Assembly: GCF_034190915.1 (NCBI RefSeq)
Contig: NW_026947484.1
Coordinates: forward strand, 184,072,982 to 184,136,981
Length of the DNA: 64,000 nucleotides
DNA from: Cavia porcellus
Taxonomy: Eukaryota > Chordata > Mammalia > Rodentia > Caviidae
Reading direction: 5' to 3'
Positions within the stretch are counted from its first letter, which is position 1. Every line of letters starts with the position of its first letter. The notes under the pieces were generated by a model. It made no database searches. It was not told the origin of the DNA and worked only from the letters and a program-made list of their open reading frames with translations. This document shows, piece after piece, positions 45,855 to 55,580 of this stretch. A program made the translations under genes and the position numbers.

Positions 45855-46005
45855 TATTTTTTCTTTTTAGACTTTTGAGATATGGTCTTGCTATACAGTC
45901 CAGTCTGGCACTGCACTCACTATATAACCTACCAAGCTGGAATTCATGGCGATTCTCTTGCTTCAGCTTTCTGAGTGCTGGGATTACAGATGTGTGCTAT
46001 AACAT
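45855..46005 (-). mobile_element. B1-like SINE, minus strand
   Basis: The + strand reads ttttgagatatggtcttgc, cagtctggcactgcactc, ggcgattctcttgcttcagc and gagtgctgggattacagatgtgtg, the reverse complement of a B1. Confidence 0.8.
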
Positions 46006-46229
46006 ATGATTTGTCAGTGCCAGTTCCAAATCTCAAAATTCAAATGAGGGTAATGTTTAGCTTGTGTGTGGAAGATCTGGAGTTTAGTATCCCACCAAAA
46101 GAAAAGAATATTGGAACAAATGCACATAGATTTTTATATGTTAGTAGTACCTGTTCTATGTAGCCAAGGCCAGTCTAACTTTACTTTTTATTTATTTTAA
46201 AGAGAATAAAACCTTACAAACTGAAACAT

Positions 46230-46575
46230 AATAAAACCAATCAAAACAAAACAATGAAAGCAATACAGAAGTTCAAAACAGCATAATAGGAAATCAACAA
46301 TGATTATATAATGCTTCTTGTTATCTTCAAAATAGCTTCAGATGTAATAAAATCAAACAAAACAGGACACAATAAAACTAATCAAAACAAAACAATCAAC
46401 CTGATATAGTACTTCAAAACAAGATAATAGGACCATGTATCTTATTATCTTCAAAATAGCTGCCCATGCCATCAGACATAGTAAAATCAAACAAAACAAA
46501 ACAAAAGAGAATAAAATGAAACCAAAGCCAACAATGAAAATGACTTCAAAATAGGATAGTAGGACATTAACAATG
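46230..46575 (-). repeat. Tandem repeat of about 140 bp (about 2.5 units) inside L1 3' UTR
   Basis: Units start with aataaaac-type sequence at 46,230, 46,371 and 46,510 (spacing 141 and 139). Each continues into a cttcaaaa...ataatagga block. The block ttatcttcaaaatagc near 46,321 recurs near 46,444. The unit is related to the duplicated blocks in the 3' UTRs of L1 copies A and B. Confidence 0.75.
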
Positions 46576-46782
46576 GTTATCATCTTCCCTTTTTAGATGT
46601 TTCCTCCCATTTCACATTCACCATAACTACTGTAGAATATGGATTGCAATAACTCCTCCAGTTTGTTTTATATTAGGGAGACAATACAATGTTCACCCAT
46701 GTGAGTCCAAAATATTTAACCCATGAAAATTATTTCAAGTTGTATCCATTAACCTGCAAAAACTTCAAAGTTATCCCGCTTT

Positions 46783-46866
46783 ATATAAATATATATGTAT
46801 ATATATTTATATATAATACACACACACATATATATATAATATACTATATATATAGTATAAAAATAC
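46783..46866. repeat. AT/AC-rich simple repeat tract
   Basis: Mixed TATA and ACAC dinucleotides (atatatgtatatatattta, acacacacacatatatata) with short self-complementary stretches. Confidence 0.85.
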
Positions 46867-47274
46867 AATGTCTTTTTTATCTATTCTGCGGCTGATGGGT
46901 AAGTTACCTCTGTTTTTTTCTGAGTCTCCATCACATGGAACATTGTCTTCTCTCTTCAGATCTTCAGTCCATGAATTTTCTTTCAAGTCATATATGTTTC
47001 TTATATACAACATATGGATGGATCCTATCTCCCAATCACTCTGCCTGTATTTCATTTTATTGGTGAGTTGAAGCCATCTATATTAATGGTTACAACTAAT
47101 GTTCACTGGCTCATCTCTGACATGCCATTTTTCCAACACTGGCCTGGCTGCTTCTCCCTTCCTGCACTGGTGATTGTCTCCAGTGGAGGTTGGGGGCTCA
47201 CAAGGGCTTAACTGGATTCTTCCCCTGGCCTATGCTGATTATTGGGCCTTGATGGTGATGGTGACTGACCATCT

Positions 47275-47400
47275 ATTCAGCAGATATTTTTGAGCACTCA
47301 CTATGTTACAAGGCTTTGTTCTATACACTTAAGCAGAAAACATGAATAAAATTTATTCATCTGACAAAAACAGATGGACATGTTAGTCAATATAAACTTT
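47275..47400 (-). mobile_element. L2-like fragment
   Basis: ttcagcagatatttttgagcactcactatgttacaaggctttgttctatacac resembles the common ancient L2-type sequence in reverse orientation. It is short and diverged. Confidence 0.5.
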
Positions 47401-47949
47401 CTGTTTGAAATTTTAAGAAGAAAATCTAATCAAGTGTCGCTTTTATATTATGTGATCATATGCACTTCGAACCTCCACAAATATCAAAACAGAAAACAAT
47501 CTTACAACTTGCCTTAGAGTTTATAGTGTGCTATATAATTTAATTTTCTTCATTATCATTAATGCTATAAAACAGATCTATATGAAGAAATACTTAGTAT
47601 GGCACCCAGTTGTTTGGCTTAGTATACATTGGTCTGTATTGGCAATACTAAACATCACTTTTGTCATAATCACATAGCATTTTATAAATAATAATATTTT
47701 GGTAGATATTATTTCTTCAAAAAACAAAGCCCTGATCTGAAGCATTTGCTAATTTTCCTGATCTGTGGTCAGTTTCAAGTACCAAGTTTTAATATCTGGC
47801 TAGTAAAATTTCTGAATAGCAAGTGGATCAGTGAATCAAATATTGAGTTGATTTTAGCACATTACATTACATAGGTACACATTAGGGCCTTTGCAATTCG
47901 TAACAAATATCATTGAATGTTTATTCATTTCCTTATAGAAACAACAAAG
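47401..47949. other. AT-rich sequence, no gene seen
   Basis: No recognisable feature. Confidence 0.5.
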
Positions 47950-48060
47950 CAGCTCCATAAAGAAGGTATTGTTATTTTCTCCATTTTATGAAATGTGGTT
48001 TGAAAGTTATGAAATAACTGAACACAAGTTATGTATGAAAGAGTCAGAATTTGAATCTAC
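47950..48060 (+). mobile_element. MIR fragment
   Basis: aggtattgttattttctccattttatgaaa and gagtcagaatttgaatctac follow the MIR order (gapped, diverged). Confidence 0.6.
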
Positions 48061-48229
48061 CAGTAAGAAAATATTGATCAAGCATCAGAAAGTTTATTAT
48101 GTCAAAGATCACAGACTAAAAAGAAGCATTAACGTCTGATTGACTTGTGTGGGAGAATTGTGTTGATTACTTTCATCTCATTGCTTAAACAAAATATTTG
48201 ATGTTCAAAATGAAGGAAGTAAAGATTTA

Positions 48230-48500
48230 GTTAGCTCGCAGTTTGTGGAGATTTCAGTCCATAATCAGCCAAGGCAGGGTGGCATGGCACAGAAGTGGCA
48301 GCTACAAGCCACAAGAGCAAAAAGGACCAAACGGGATCCTTTTCTCCATAGCGTATGCTGGGTACCCATTCCTGGGTGGGTGCAGCACTCACACCCCCAA
48401 TCCCAGTGCTAGACATGAACCAACAACAAATGCTAGATTCAGCCACTTCTATGACTACATGGGCCTTTGGTGCGGGGCATCCAAACACAAACAAAGACAT
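48230..48500. other. Unclassified GC-richer segment open on both strands
   Basis: A segment richer in G and C than its flanks carries 91-codon plus-strand (48,243-48,518) and 89-codon minus-strand (48,231-48,500) open frames. Neither has a domain I recognise. It may be an unidentified repeat or old processed sequence. Confidence 0.3.
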
Positions 48501-48520
48501 TTGTTGATAAATTTATAAGA

Positions 48521-48630
48521 AGGGGAAATGAAGGAAGAAAAGAGGCAGAGAAGGTGAGAGAGGAAGAGCACAGCAAGAAGAGAAAGACTGGGGGGATAAG
48601 AAAGAGAAACAAAAGAAGGAACAGCCTAAA
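48521..48630. repeat. Purine-rich (GA) low-complexity tract
   Basis: Over 100 bases almost entirely A and G (aggggaaatgaaggaagaaa, gaagagaaagactggggggat). Confidence 0.85.
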
Positions 48631-49274
48631 ACACTAATGAGGTTTGCTTATCTACCAGACCCATGCAAATTGCCATGATTTATAATCTTAGAGGTTTGGG
48701 AATATTTCAATAATTCCCATTTATTCCTGACAGAAAAAAGTGGAACAATAAAACCAATAAACTTTCAAGGCATCAAAATTACTGGGTCAAACTGGTGTCT
48801 CTGAATAGTAAAGGTATATGCATGTGGGGTTGTCTCTCCAGATTTCTGGCTATACTAGAGGTAATTATTAGGCAAATAAGCTCTGCCCTTGTACTTTCTT
48901 TCCCTAGATGAAGAATTATGAGCTCCATGTAGGATAAAATAAACCTTTCCAAGTTGTATTTTTCACTCCTTTCTGCATTAAAGATACTCTTGACAAGTGG
49001 GAACTTGGTGAGAATTCCCAGGTCTCTAGCAGGAGAGGATGTTAGCAATAACATAAACCATAATTCTTGTTTTGATATGTGAGTCCCAAATCTCACTATA
49101 CAACTTCTTTATTAAGAACCTGGATGTCAAGTGTATTTAATGTGAGCAGCTCATACAGGTTAAGAAGGCAATTAGAGAACTCAGCAAGGGCCAGAGAGCT
49201 ATAAGTCTTCATTAGTGACACAGACCTACCATGAGGTTACAACAATCTGTTATAAAGGTCTGTAAGTTAAAGCC
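48631..49274. other. Unique-looking sequence, no gene identified
   Basis: A 105-codon minus-strand frame (48,779-49,096) has no recognisable domain and no supporting context; I regard it as chance. Confidence 0.45.
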
Positions 49275-49400
49275 AACTTCATCATCTTCTCTAAAGAGAC
49301 AACTGAGACTTAGAGAAGTTAAGTAACTTATACAAGGTCACATAGTAAGAAAACATCAAAGTGAGCCAGAGGTTCATGATCTTTAACTTTAAATCACATT
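49275..49400 (+). mobile_element. MIR SINE
   Basis: caactgagacttagagaagttaagtaacttatacaaggtcacatagtaag is a clear match to the MIR core, followed by gagccagaggttcatgatc. Confidence 0.88.
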
Positions 49401-49609
49401 CTTCATACAAAATATTACTTTGGTTCATAGAAAAACCATAAGCAACTTAATACAGGACAAAGTATGCAAATTATTACATAAGTGAATTTTGGGGTACCTT
49501 TTATTCCATGAAAATTGAGACAAAGTTCAGCTCAACTTTCAATTTTGATGTGAGCTGAAGACATTTTTTTATCAATTGCACTGTTTTTATTAACTGTCTC
49601 ATATGCTTG

Positions 49610-49690
49610 TTACTTCAACAAACATTACTGTGTGTGAGATTCTGTGTCAGGAGCTAAATAATTAAGGACAAGAACTCACCATTTTAGAGG
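49610..49690 (-). mobile_element. L2-like fragment
   Basis: acttcaacaaacattactgtgtgtgagattctgtgtcaggagc resembles reversed L2-type sequence. Confidence 0.5.
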
Positions 49691-49968
49691 GAGATCACCA
49701 TCAGCAATTGTAATATAATACAGATTGTAAAATAAATAGTTTCATAAAATTTACAGGAGTAGTAATTTTGCTATGCTTTAAGGATTTGAAGGAGTTCATA
49801 GACATGATTACATTGGCAATGGCGCTTAGAAGATGAGCTGTTATACTTGGGAAGTTTGGGAACTCCAGGAATATATTAAGGCAAGAATGGATACACAACT
49901 TGAGAAAATCTTTTCTCTGGGTTGGACAGTTAGTGTGGCTTTAAAAGCTTTTTAAAAATATCCAGGAG

Positions 49969-50060
49969 GGGTCAGGAAAAAGCTCAATAGCATGGCACCT
50001 GCCTGACACATGAGAACTCCTGAGTTTGATTCCTTGTTCAAAACAAAAAACAAAAAACAA
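49969..50060 (+). mobile_element. Diverged ID-type SINE with TSD
   Basis: gtcaggaaaaagctcaatagc and gagtttgattccttgttc, then an A-rich caaaaaac tail, fit an ID element. The flanks aatatccaggag (49,957-49,968) and agtatccaagag (50,061-50,072) match at 10 of 12 bases. Confidence 0.7.
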
Positions 50061-50486
50061 AGTATCCAAGAGTTTGCCTTTAATTTGTAAGCAGTGAAGA
50101 AACATTAGAGGGGGAAACCATTCCATTTTCCCAAAGGCAAGCAAGATTTCTTTTACTGAAAATTATATGTTAATGACTTGTATGCCTTACTTCTACACAG
50201 TGACTTTATATGTGTTTTCCCAAATATGAAGGGTAGAGTTAGGATGTCACTGTTTTGCAATGACCTTCATCCACTCTTAAAAATCTCATTTAATGAAATA
50301 ATAGCAGCAAAAGTGGGCTAGAGGAACTTTTTGACTTAACCCAATGTATTATACACTTCTGCATTTAATGGTGTTAGTTCAAATATAACCCAGTAGTGGA
50401 AAAGAGACTGAGTGAGAGTCAGAGCAATCCTTTCAGACTAGCAGGATACTGACTTAATGTTTGTGGGCTCTAAGAATGTGAAAGGT

Positions 50487-50827
50487 TGTCATGGTTTGTG
50501 TCTGTGGCCCCCAAGCCTCATGCGTTTGCCTTGTGCATTTGTGATTGGTTCATTGTCCAGCGCTTTGATTGGGGGTGTGAGTGCTACGCCCGCCTAGGGG
50601 TGGAGCCAGCATATAATGTAATGACAGGAAGAAGGTGTGTCATTCTCTCTTGCCAGTTTCTGCCTTGCTGTTTGCAGTGGCTGTGAACTGTGGCTCCTTC
50701 ATGCCACCCTGCCTGGGAGCCAACTGAATATGGACTAAAACCTCCAAAAACTGTAAGAAATCGTTCCTTTCCCAACTTTGGGTGCCAAGTATTTTGTCTC
50801 AGTGACCAGTAAAAAGTAACTAAGAAA
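50487..50827 (+). mobile_element. Solo MaLR (rodent MT/ORR-like) LTR with 5-bp TSD
   Basis: It begins tgtcatggtttgtgtctgtgg and ends with the typical rodent MaLR tail: gactaaaacctccaaaaactgtaag, tttgtctcagtgaccag, aaaagtaactaagaaa. The 5-base direct repeats aaggt (50,482-50,486 and 50,828-50,832) match the size ERVL-MaLR elements generate. A TATA-like gcatataat lies near 50,610. There are no internal genes, so two LTRs have recombined to one or only an LTR remains. The GC-richer frames inside have no product. Confidence 0.85.
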
Positions 50828-50832
50828 AAGGT

Positions 50833-51594
50833 TAAGGAGGAATAGTAATAAAAGATGCTTTCAACTTCTAAAACTGGAAAATTGCAAGTGCCACTAGCAA
50901 GGGATTGTAATAATTCGAATGTATACTTTGATCTTAAGATTTGAGACAAAGATGTGATGTAAAAAATATCATTTCTGTTGTTATTGTGCAGCGTCTTAGA
51001 AGTGCCATGCTTTGTTATGTACACATCTCCCTTCATAAGGTGCTTCAAATTAATTTTCTATTTAAAATTTAAGTTAAATTATTTCACTTTATATTAACAT
51101 TTATAATTTGAAGTTAGATTATCAAATTGCATGTAGCAAGTAATTTCAATATGTAATTAACTTAATGGATTTAGCTACTAAGTGAGCCCACCATTAGTTA
51201 ATGAAGAAAAGAAAGATCAACTACCTAATACGGGGAGGATTTTTACTATAATTATATGAAGCAAATGGAAATTTTAAACTGTTTCCTGTAAATGAATGCA
51301 AAATGGAAAAGCACGTAACTGATGTATAAGTATTTGTGGAAACAATTTAGAAAAAACACAAATTTTTAAGCCTTATCTTTTAGTGTAGGCTGCCCAGAAA
51401 ATGAGACACCTTAATCTGTGGCTCAGACTAAGTCTCTCCAAAGTCAACACTTGTACACACCTGCAGTTTTATACCTTGAACAGATTGGTAAGGAGGACTG
51501 AGGAAAACTGTGTGGTAGCTTTGTTAATCAGCAAAGCCTGTGCATGCATTTTATTCCACAGTTAAGCTAGATCCAGGATGTTTGGCATTTAATG
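50833..51594. other. AT-rich sequence, no gene seen
   Basis: No recognisable feature. A less AT-rich stretch at about 51,385-51,560 is unassigned. Confidence 0.45.
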
Positions 51595-51725
51595 GAAAGA
51601 ACACTGGTTTAAGATGCGGAACGTTCAGGTTATAATAGCAGCTCAACTTCTAATTAGCCTAAGAACTTCAGCAAGGTAAAAACTATGTAAATCTTAATTA
51701 TCTCATGTATAAATTATAAATCCTT
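51595..51725 (+). mobile_element. MIR SINE (5' half)
   Basis: aagaacactggtttaagatg, ggttataatagcagctcaac and aacttcagcaaggtaaaaac, then tcttaattatctcatgtataa, follow the MIR order. It is old. Confidence 0.75.
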
Positions 51726-53580
51726 CTTTATCACCTACATAGAAATGTCACATGCCAAAGTCATCATTTGGGAAAGCATGTGGAATTCTAGAACAATACA
51801 AATAAAAAACTGTTCCAATAAAAAGAGTACACTATTAGCTTAGTGTATTCCAACAATTGAGAAGGGTGATCACGATTGTGTTTTAATTTTTGTGCCCATT
51901 TTTCTTTTTCTAGTCTATCTTTCTCTTTTGAGTCTACATAATTTTGAATTTAATTTAGGTGAGAAAAAAATAGACACTGTCTATTTTCTGTGTCTGTGTC
52001 TATTTTCTTCTGATTCTTTAAGACCAAATATTTGATTCTTTAGTATCTTTTACTTTCTGAGGAAAATAACTGTTGGGAATAATTTGCTTAGATTATGCAG
52101 TAACAAATGTAGCACATTATATTGATTGTTATATAGTCACCAATTATAGCATAAAAGGACATAATCAAGATAACTGAAATGATGATGATAGTAAACTACT
52201 GAGAACCTGAGGTCAAATACTAAATATTTTAATTTAACACCAAATTTATTTTTCTAAAACTCCAGCTACTGTTACAAGTATTCATTTCCGTGTTCAGCTT
52301 CAGTGTTCAGAGTGCATCTCTCATGTCTCTTGATTGGAGATTTGGTTGTGTGACTGGCTGTAACCAAGAGAATGTTAGCAAGCATACATATAATTGAGAA
52401 GTGCTAGTGTGATTGGGCTTGCCTCTAACAGCCAAAATAGCTAGGCTAGGCTAGACTGGTGGTCTCAGAAAGAGGATGAAAGATATGTGGAATAAAAACA
52501 CTTTAAACAAGCATTCTTCAGTTGAGTCTCATGTGACAATCCAATTCCACATTTCTACTTAGAAATGTGAACTAAACAAATGCTTCTTATAGTACATGCT
52601 ACTGAGATTTTGTGATTATTACACATCATTACTAGCAATTGTGACTGCTTTAACAAGTATTATTATGCTCTCATTAAACACTTGAGAAAATTGGGACATA
52701 GAAAGATTAAGTAATTTGCAATGAATCACACAGATTTAAAAAATAAAACAGAGCTAGAATTTGAAGCTAAGTGGTCCATCAAGACCAGGAAACTACTATA
52801 TACTATCTCTATCCTGTTTGTCTTATTGTATGTATACAAAGTCAAAACCTACAACAGATATGCTTATTTCTTGAATTAATTTATCTAGATTTTCAATCTT
52901 TTATACTACTGAAAACATATTTAAAAGGATGTTGATAACAAAGACTCAGTATGCAGAAAGGAGAAGGTCTAGTTGTGCTTTAATACATAATTACTGAAAA
53001 GTGTATTATTAATACTCAAATGTTATGTTACTAATAGTGTAATATTAATGTTCTTGTATCAGTAGTAATTCTTTGACTTACTATAATTTTATACTTTTAT
53101 TATATGAAAGTTGTTTCATTATTTTTTCCTAATTTATCTACACTATCCTAATGTAGTAATCGTCTATAAAATCCTTCAAATTTGTAAACACATTCTTCGC
53201 TTGCAACTTAGCAAAAAATAAAAACATAATTTAAATTCTAATTCCTTCATAATTTTAGGTTTATTTGAAGTAAGTCTTAATGAAATTAAAATTTCTCATC
53301 CAGGAAATAGTTTTATTCCTTTGGCATACTTTATGCCCATGCTTTCACCAGTAAAGTTAATGTGTATGTTTTAAAATCTGTTGTTTTTCACATTTGTTCG
53401 GTTTTTATTTGAGGGTCTCTTGTTCTTTCATGTTTTGTCTTATATCTGTCTTCATCTCTGACACATAGATAAATAATGAATGCCTCTTTCTTTGAAATAT
53501 AATTAGCATGACAGTATCTCTCCATTTTGCTTGGCATACTGCTGGTTTGCATTGTTTTCCCTAATACATAATTTTTAAAG
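51726..53580. other. AT-rich sequence; MIR fragment at about 52,655-52,790
   Basis: attatgctctcattaaacac, acttgagaaaattgggacatagaaagattaagtaatttgcaatgaatcacac and gagctagaatttgaagc at 52,655-52,770 match MIR. An unassigned old repeat-like stretch lies at about 52,320-52,450. No gene was found. Confidence 0.6.
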
Positions 53581-53668
53581 CTTTTTTTTTTTAAGTACTG
53601 GGGGTTGAACTCACAACCTCTCGCTTGCCAGTCAGGTGCTTACACCGCTGTGCTAAATCTCTGGCTCC
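53581..53668 (-). mobile_element. ID-type SINE, minus strand
   Basis: A T12 tail is followed by tactgggggttgaactcacaacc, cgcttgccagtcaggtgctt and ctgtgctaaatctctggctcc, the reverse complement of an ID element. The flanks taatacataatt and gaatacaaaatt may be a decayed TSD. Confidence 0.8.
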
Positions 53669-54600
53669 GAATACAAAATTATAAAAACTCCTTTCATGTA
53701 AAAATAATGTTTGTATAAGTTAATCATTCTGCTTATAACCAGAATATGATTTATGTTTGTTCCTTGATTTTCCTTTTTACTACATAATCATCTTATTGTG
53801 TTTAATCTTTCTTTTTTATGTCTTACTGGATTGTGCTAGTATTTATTTTGAATATATCCTTTGTATCTTCCCCACAGAGTATATATATCCTTTTAAAATT
53901 TATCAAATTTAATGCTTTTTAATTTGGCTTGGCATTTCTTGTGTTGATGAGGAAAATATTTAATTTTCTGACTTTTCTTGATATTAGCCTGAACTGCATC
54001 TAATGTTTTTAAAAATTACATAATCTCACTTAAAATAAAAAAGCAAATTAAACATATAACTTCTTATTAATCAGATTGGAAAATATTGAATAGAAATGGG
54101 TCAGTATCAGTTAATTACTATTCACAATTATAAGAAAATTTATCAGTTTACATAAAAGTAAAAATATAACCTGCATTTTTAAAGAAAATAAGAAGTATCC
54201 AGGAAATGTGAAATATTTTGTAGTATTGTATATCTTATAATTTATTTCTTCAGCCTTTTTGAATAATTCCATATATGTTCTTTATCTCTGCTAGTGTTAC
54301 TGCAAAAGTTTGTTGGACTTCTACCTTAAAGGAGACTCTAAACACTACTGAGACCTGCAGTATTTATGGATCTGCTCTGGGGCAGTGAGTACCATATTTT
54401 AATTTTCATTCTGAATGTACTGTGCAGAAATTTGGCCAGGGAAATACTTCTCAGCTCCCCGAAATCATCACTTTTAGAGCAAAGCTATGGACCCTTGTAT
54501 TTCTGACTAGAGAACAACGATGGTGGCTGAATCAGAGGACAGAAAATATGTGTGGACCAAGTTAGCTTCCATTCCTTTCCTTGGAAATGTTGAGTTTAAA
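53669..54600. other. AT-rich sequence, no gene seen
   Basis: No recognisable gene or repeat. Confidence 0.5.
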
Positions 54601-54612
54601 GAAATGAAGTCT

Positions 54613-54728
54613 TGGGGCTGGGGATTTAGCTCAGCGGCATAAGCACCTGCCTTGCAAGCAGGCAGTCGTGAGTTCGATCCCTGGTACCGATAAAAAGGAA
54701 AAAGACAAAAAAAAAAAAAAAAAAAAAA
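54613..54728 (+). mobile_element. ID-type SINE, best-preserved copy, with TSD
   Basis: ggggctggggatttagctcag, then cggcataagcacctgccttgc, aagcaggcagtcgtgagttc and gatccctggtaccgataaaa form a tRNA-Ala-like body with near-consensus A box (tagctcagcggc) and B box (agttcgatccc), then a 26-base A tail. Exact 11-base direct repeats aaatgaagtct lie at 54,602-54,612 and 54,729-54,739. The clean TSD, long tail and retained CpGs suggest a recent insertion. Pol III would transcribe it from its internal promoter if active. Confidence 0.95.
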
Positions 54729-55014
54729 AAATGAAGTCTCGTTGCTATGAAGTAAAACCAGAGGTGGTTTCCACTGTGCAGCTCCTCCTGTATCGGGGTA
54801 GTGTTCTTTTCAGATTTGAGAGTAGAATATTTTTATGTTTTGTTTTCCTAAGTTTTATCATTATTTTTAGGTAGCAAAAGACATATCAGAGACACTAGAA
54901 GCTCCTTCAGGGATGCCTAATAGACAGATACTCTTTCAAATTAAGGTCTAAAGTTCTCTTTGATATGTGCTAGTATTGTAAAATTGTATTGATTTTGCTT
55001 TTTTATTGTCATGA

Positions 55015-55165
55015 TCTTTTTCTTTTTGAGACAGGGTCGCCCTATTGTAGTTCAGACTGGCCTATCCTTACTACATAGCCCAGGCTGGTCTTGAATTTGC
55101 AGTGATCTTCCTGCCTCAGCTTTCCAAGTGCAGAAATTATGTGTGTTCCACCAAACCTGGATTTC
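55015..55165 (-). mobile_element. B1-like SINE, minus strand
   Basis: The + strand shows ttttgagacagggtcgccc, cccaggctggtcttgaatttgc, cttcctgcctcagctttcc and aattatgtgtgttccacc, the reverse complement of a B1. Confidence 0.88.
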
Positions 55166-55439
55166 TAATTTTGTTTTCACTGTGACTACCTCTTCTGTTT
55201 TCCATTCCTAATAGGAAACTATTTTAAATCTCATAATAGTGTCTGGGGAGCAAAAACACCATTGTCCACTTACTTCCCTTTACTATTTGCTTTGAAAGTA
55301 TGTTGTGGTTTGTTGATTGGTTTGTTTGTTTTTGGTTTTTCAGCATTAAACATTCTAATAATGTGTAAAGGGACTATACTATGGTTTTGACTTATATCTC
55401 TAATGACTATGATGTTGAACATCTCGCTTTTATTAATTC
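55166..55439. other. AT-rich sequence, no gene seen
   Basis: No recognisable feature. Confidence 0.5.
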
Positions 55440-55580
55440 TTTTGTTAGTATATGTTGTAGTACATAGTGATTAAATTCATTGTGGGGGCTGTTTCATTTT
55501 ATAATGCACATTAATTCTTTTATATTTCTTTTCCCTTTCCCCTCCTTTGTCTCTTGATCTCTTATTTTGTATAAGGTCTA
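55440..55580 (-). mobile_element. Old L1 3' UTR fragment, minus strand
   Basis: gttagtatatgttgtagtac, gattaaattcattgtggggg and a pyrimidine-rich cccctcctttgtctcttg end parallel the block at 41,715-41,860 and resemble the reverse complement of older L1 3' UTRs. Confidence 0.5.

Larger units (their letters stand above)
46183..46960 (-). mobile_element. L1 fragment (3' UTR plus upstream part), minus strand
   Basis: The left edge tttatttattttaaagagaa is the reverse complement of the ctctttaaataaa 3' end of copies A and B. The next part matches the reversed 3' UTR (cttcaaaacaagataatag, cttcaaaatagct). Farther right, tttttatctattctgcggctgatgggtaa resembles reversed L1 ORF2-end sequence. The limit on the right is uncertain, and L1-like signal may extend to about 47,210. 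Confidence 0.7.

Noticed and set aside
46353..47055. Minus-strand frames resembling short proteins
   Set aside because: They fall in the reversed L1 3' UTR tandem repeat and an AT/AC-rich tract, so they are not genes.
50584..51048. 154-codon minus-strand frame
   Set aside because: It begins in unique DNA and runs antisense through a solo LTR. No domain is recognised and its length can arise by chance.
45498..54728. tRNA-Ala-like A and B boxes as true tRNA genes
   Set aside because: They have A-rich tails and TSDs and cannot fold a normal acceptor stem with the flanks, so they are ID SINEs.
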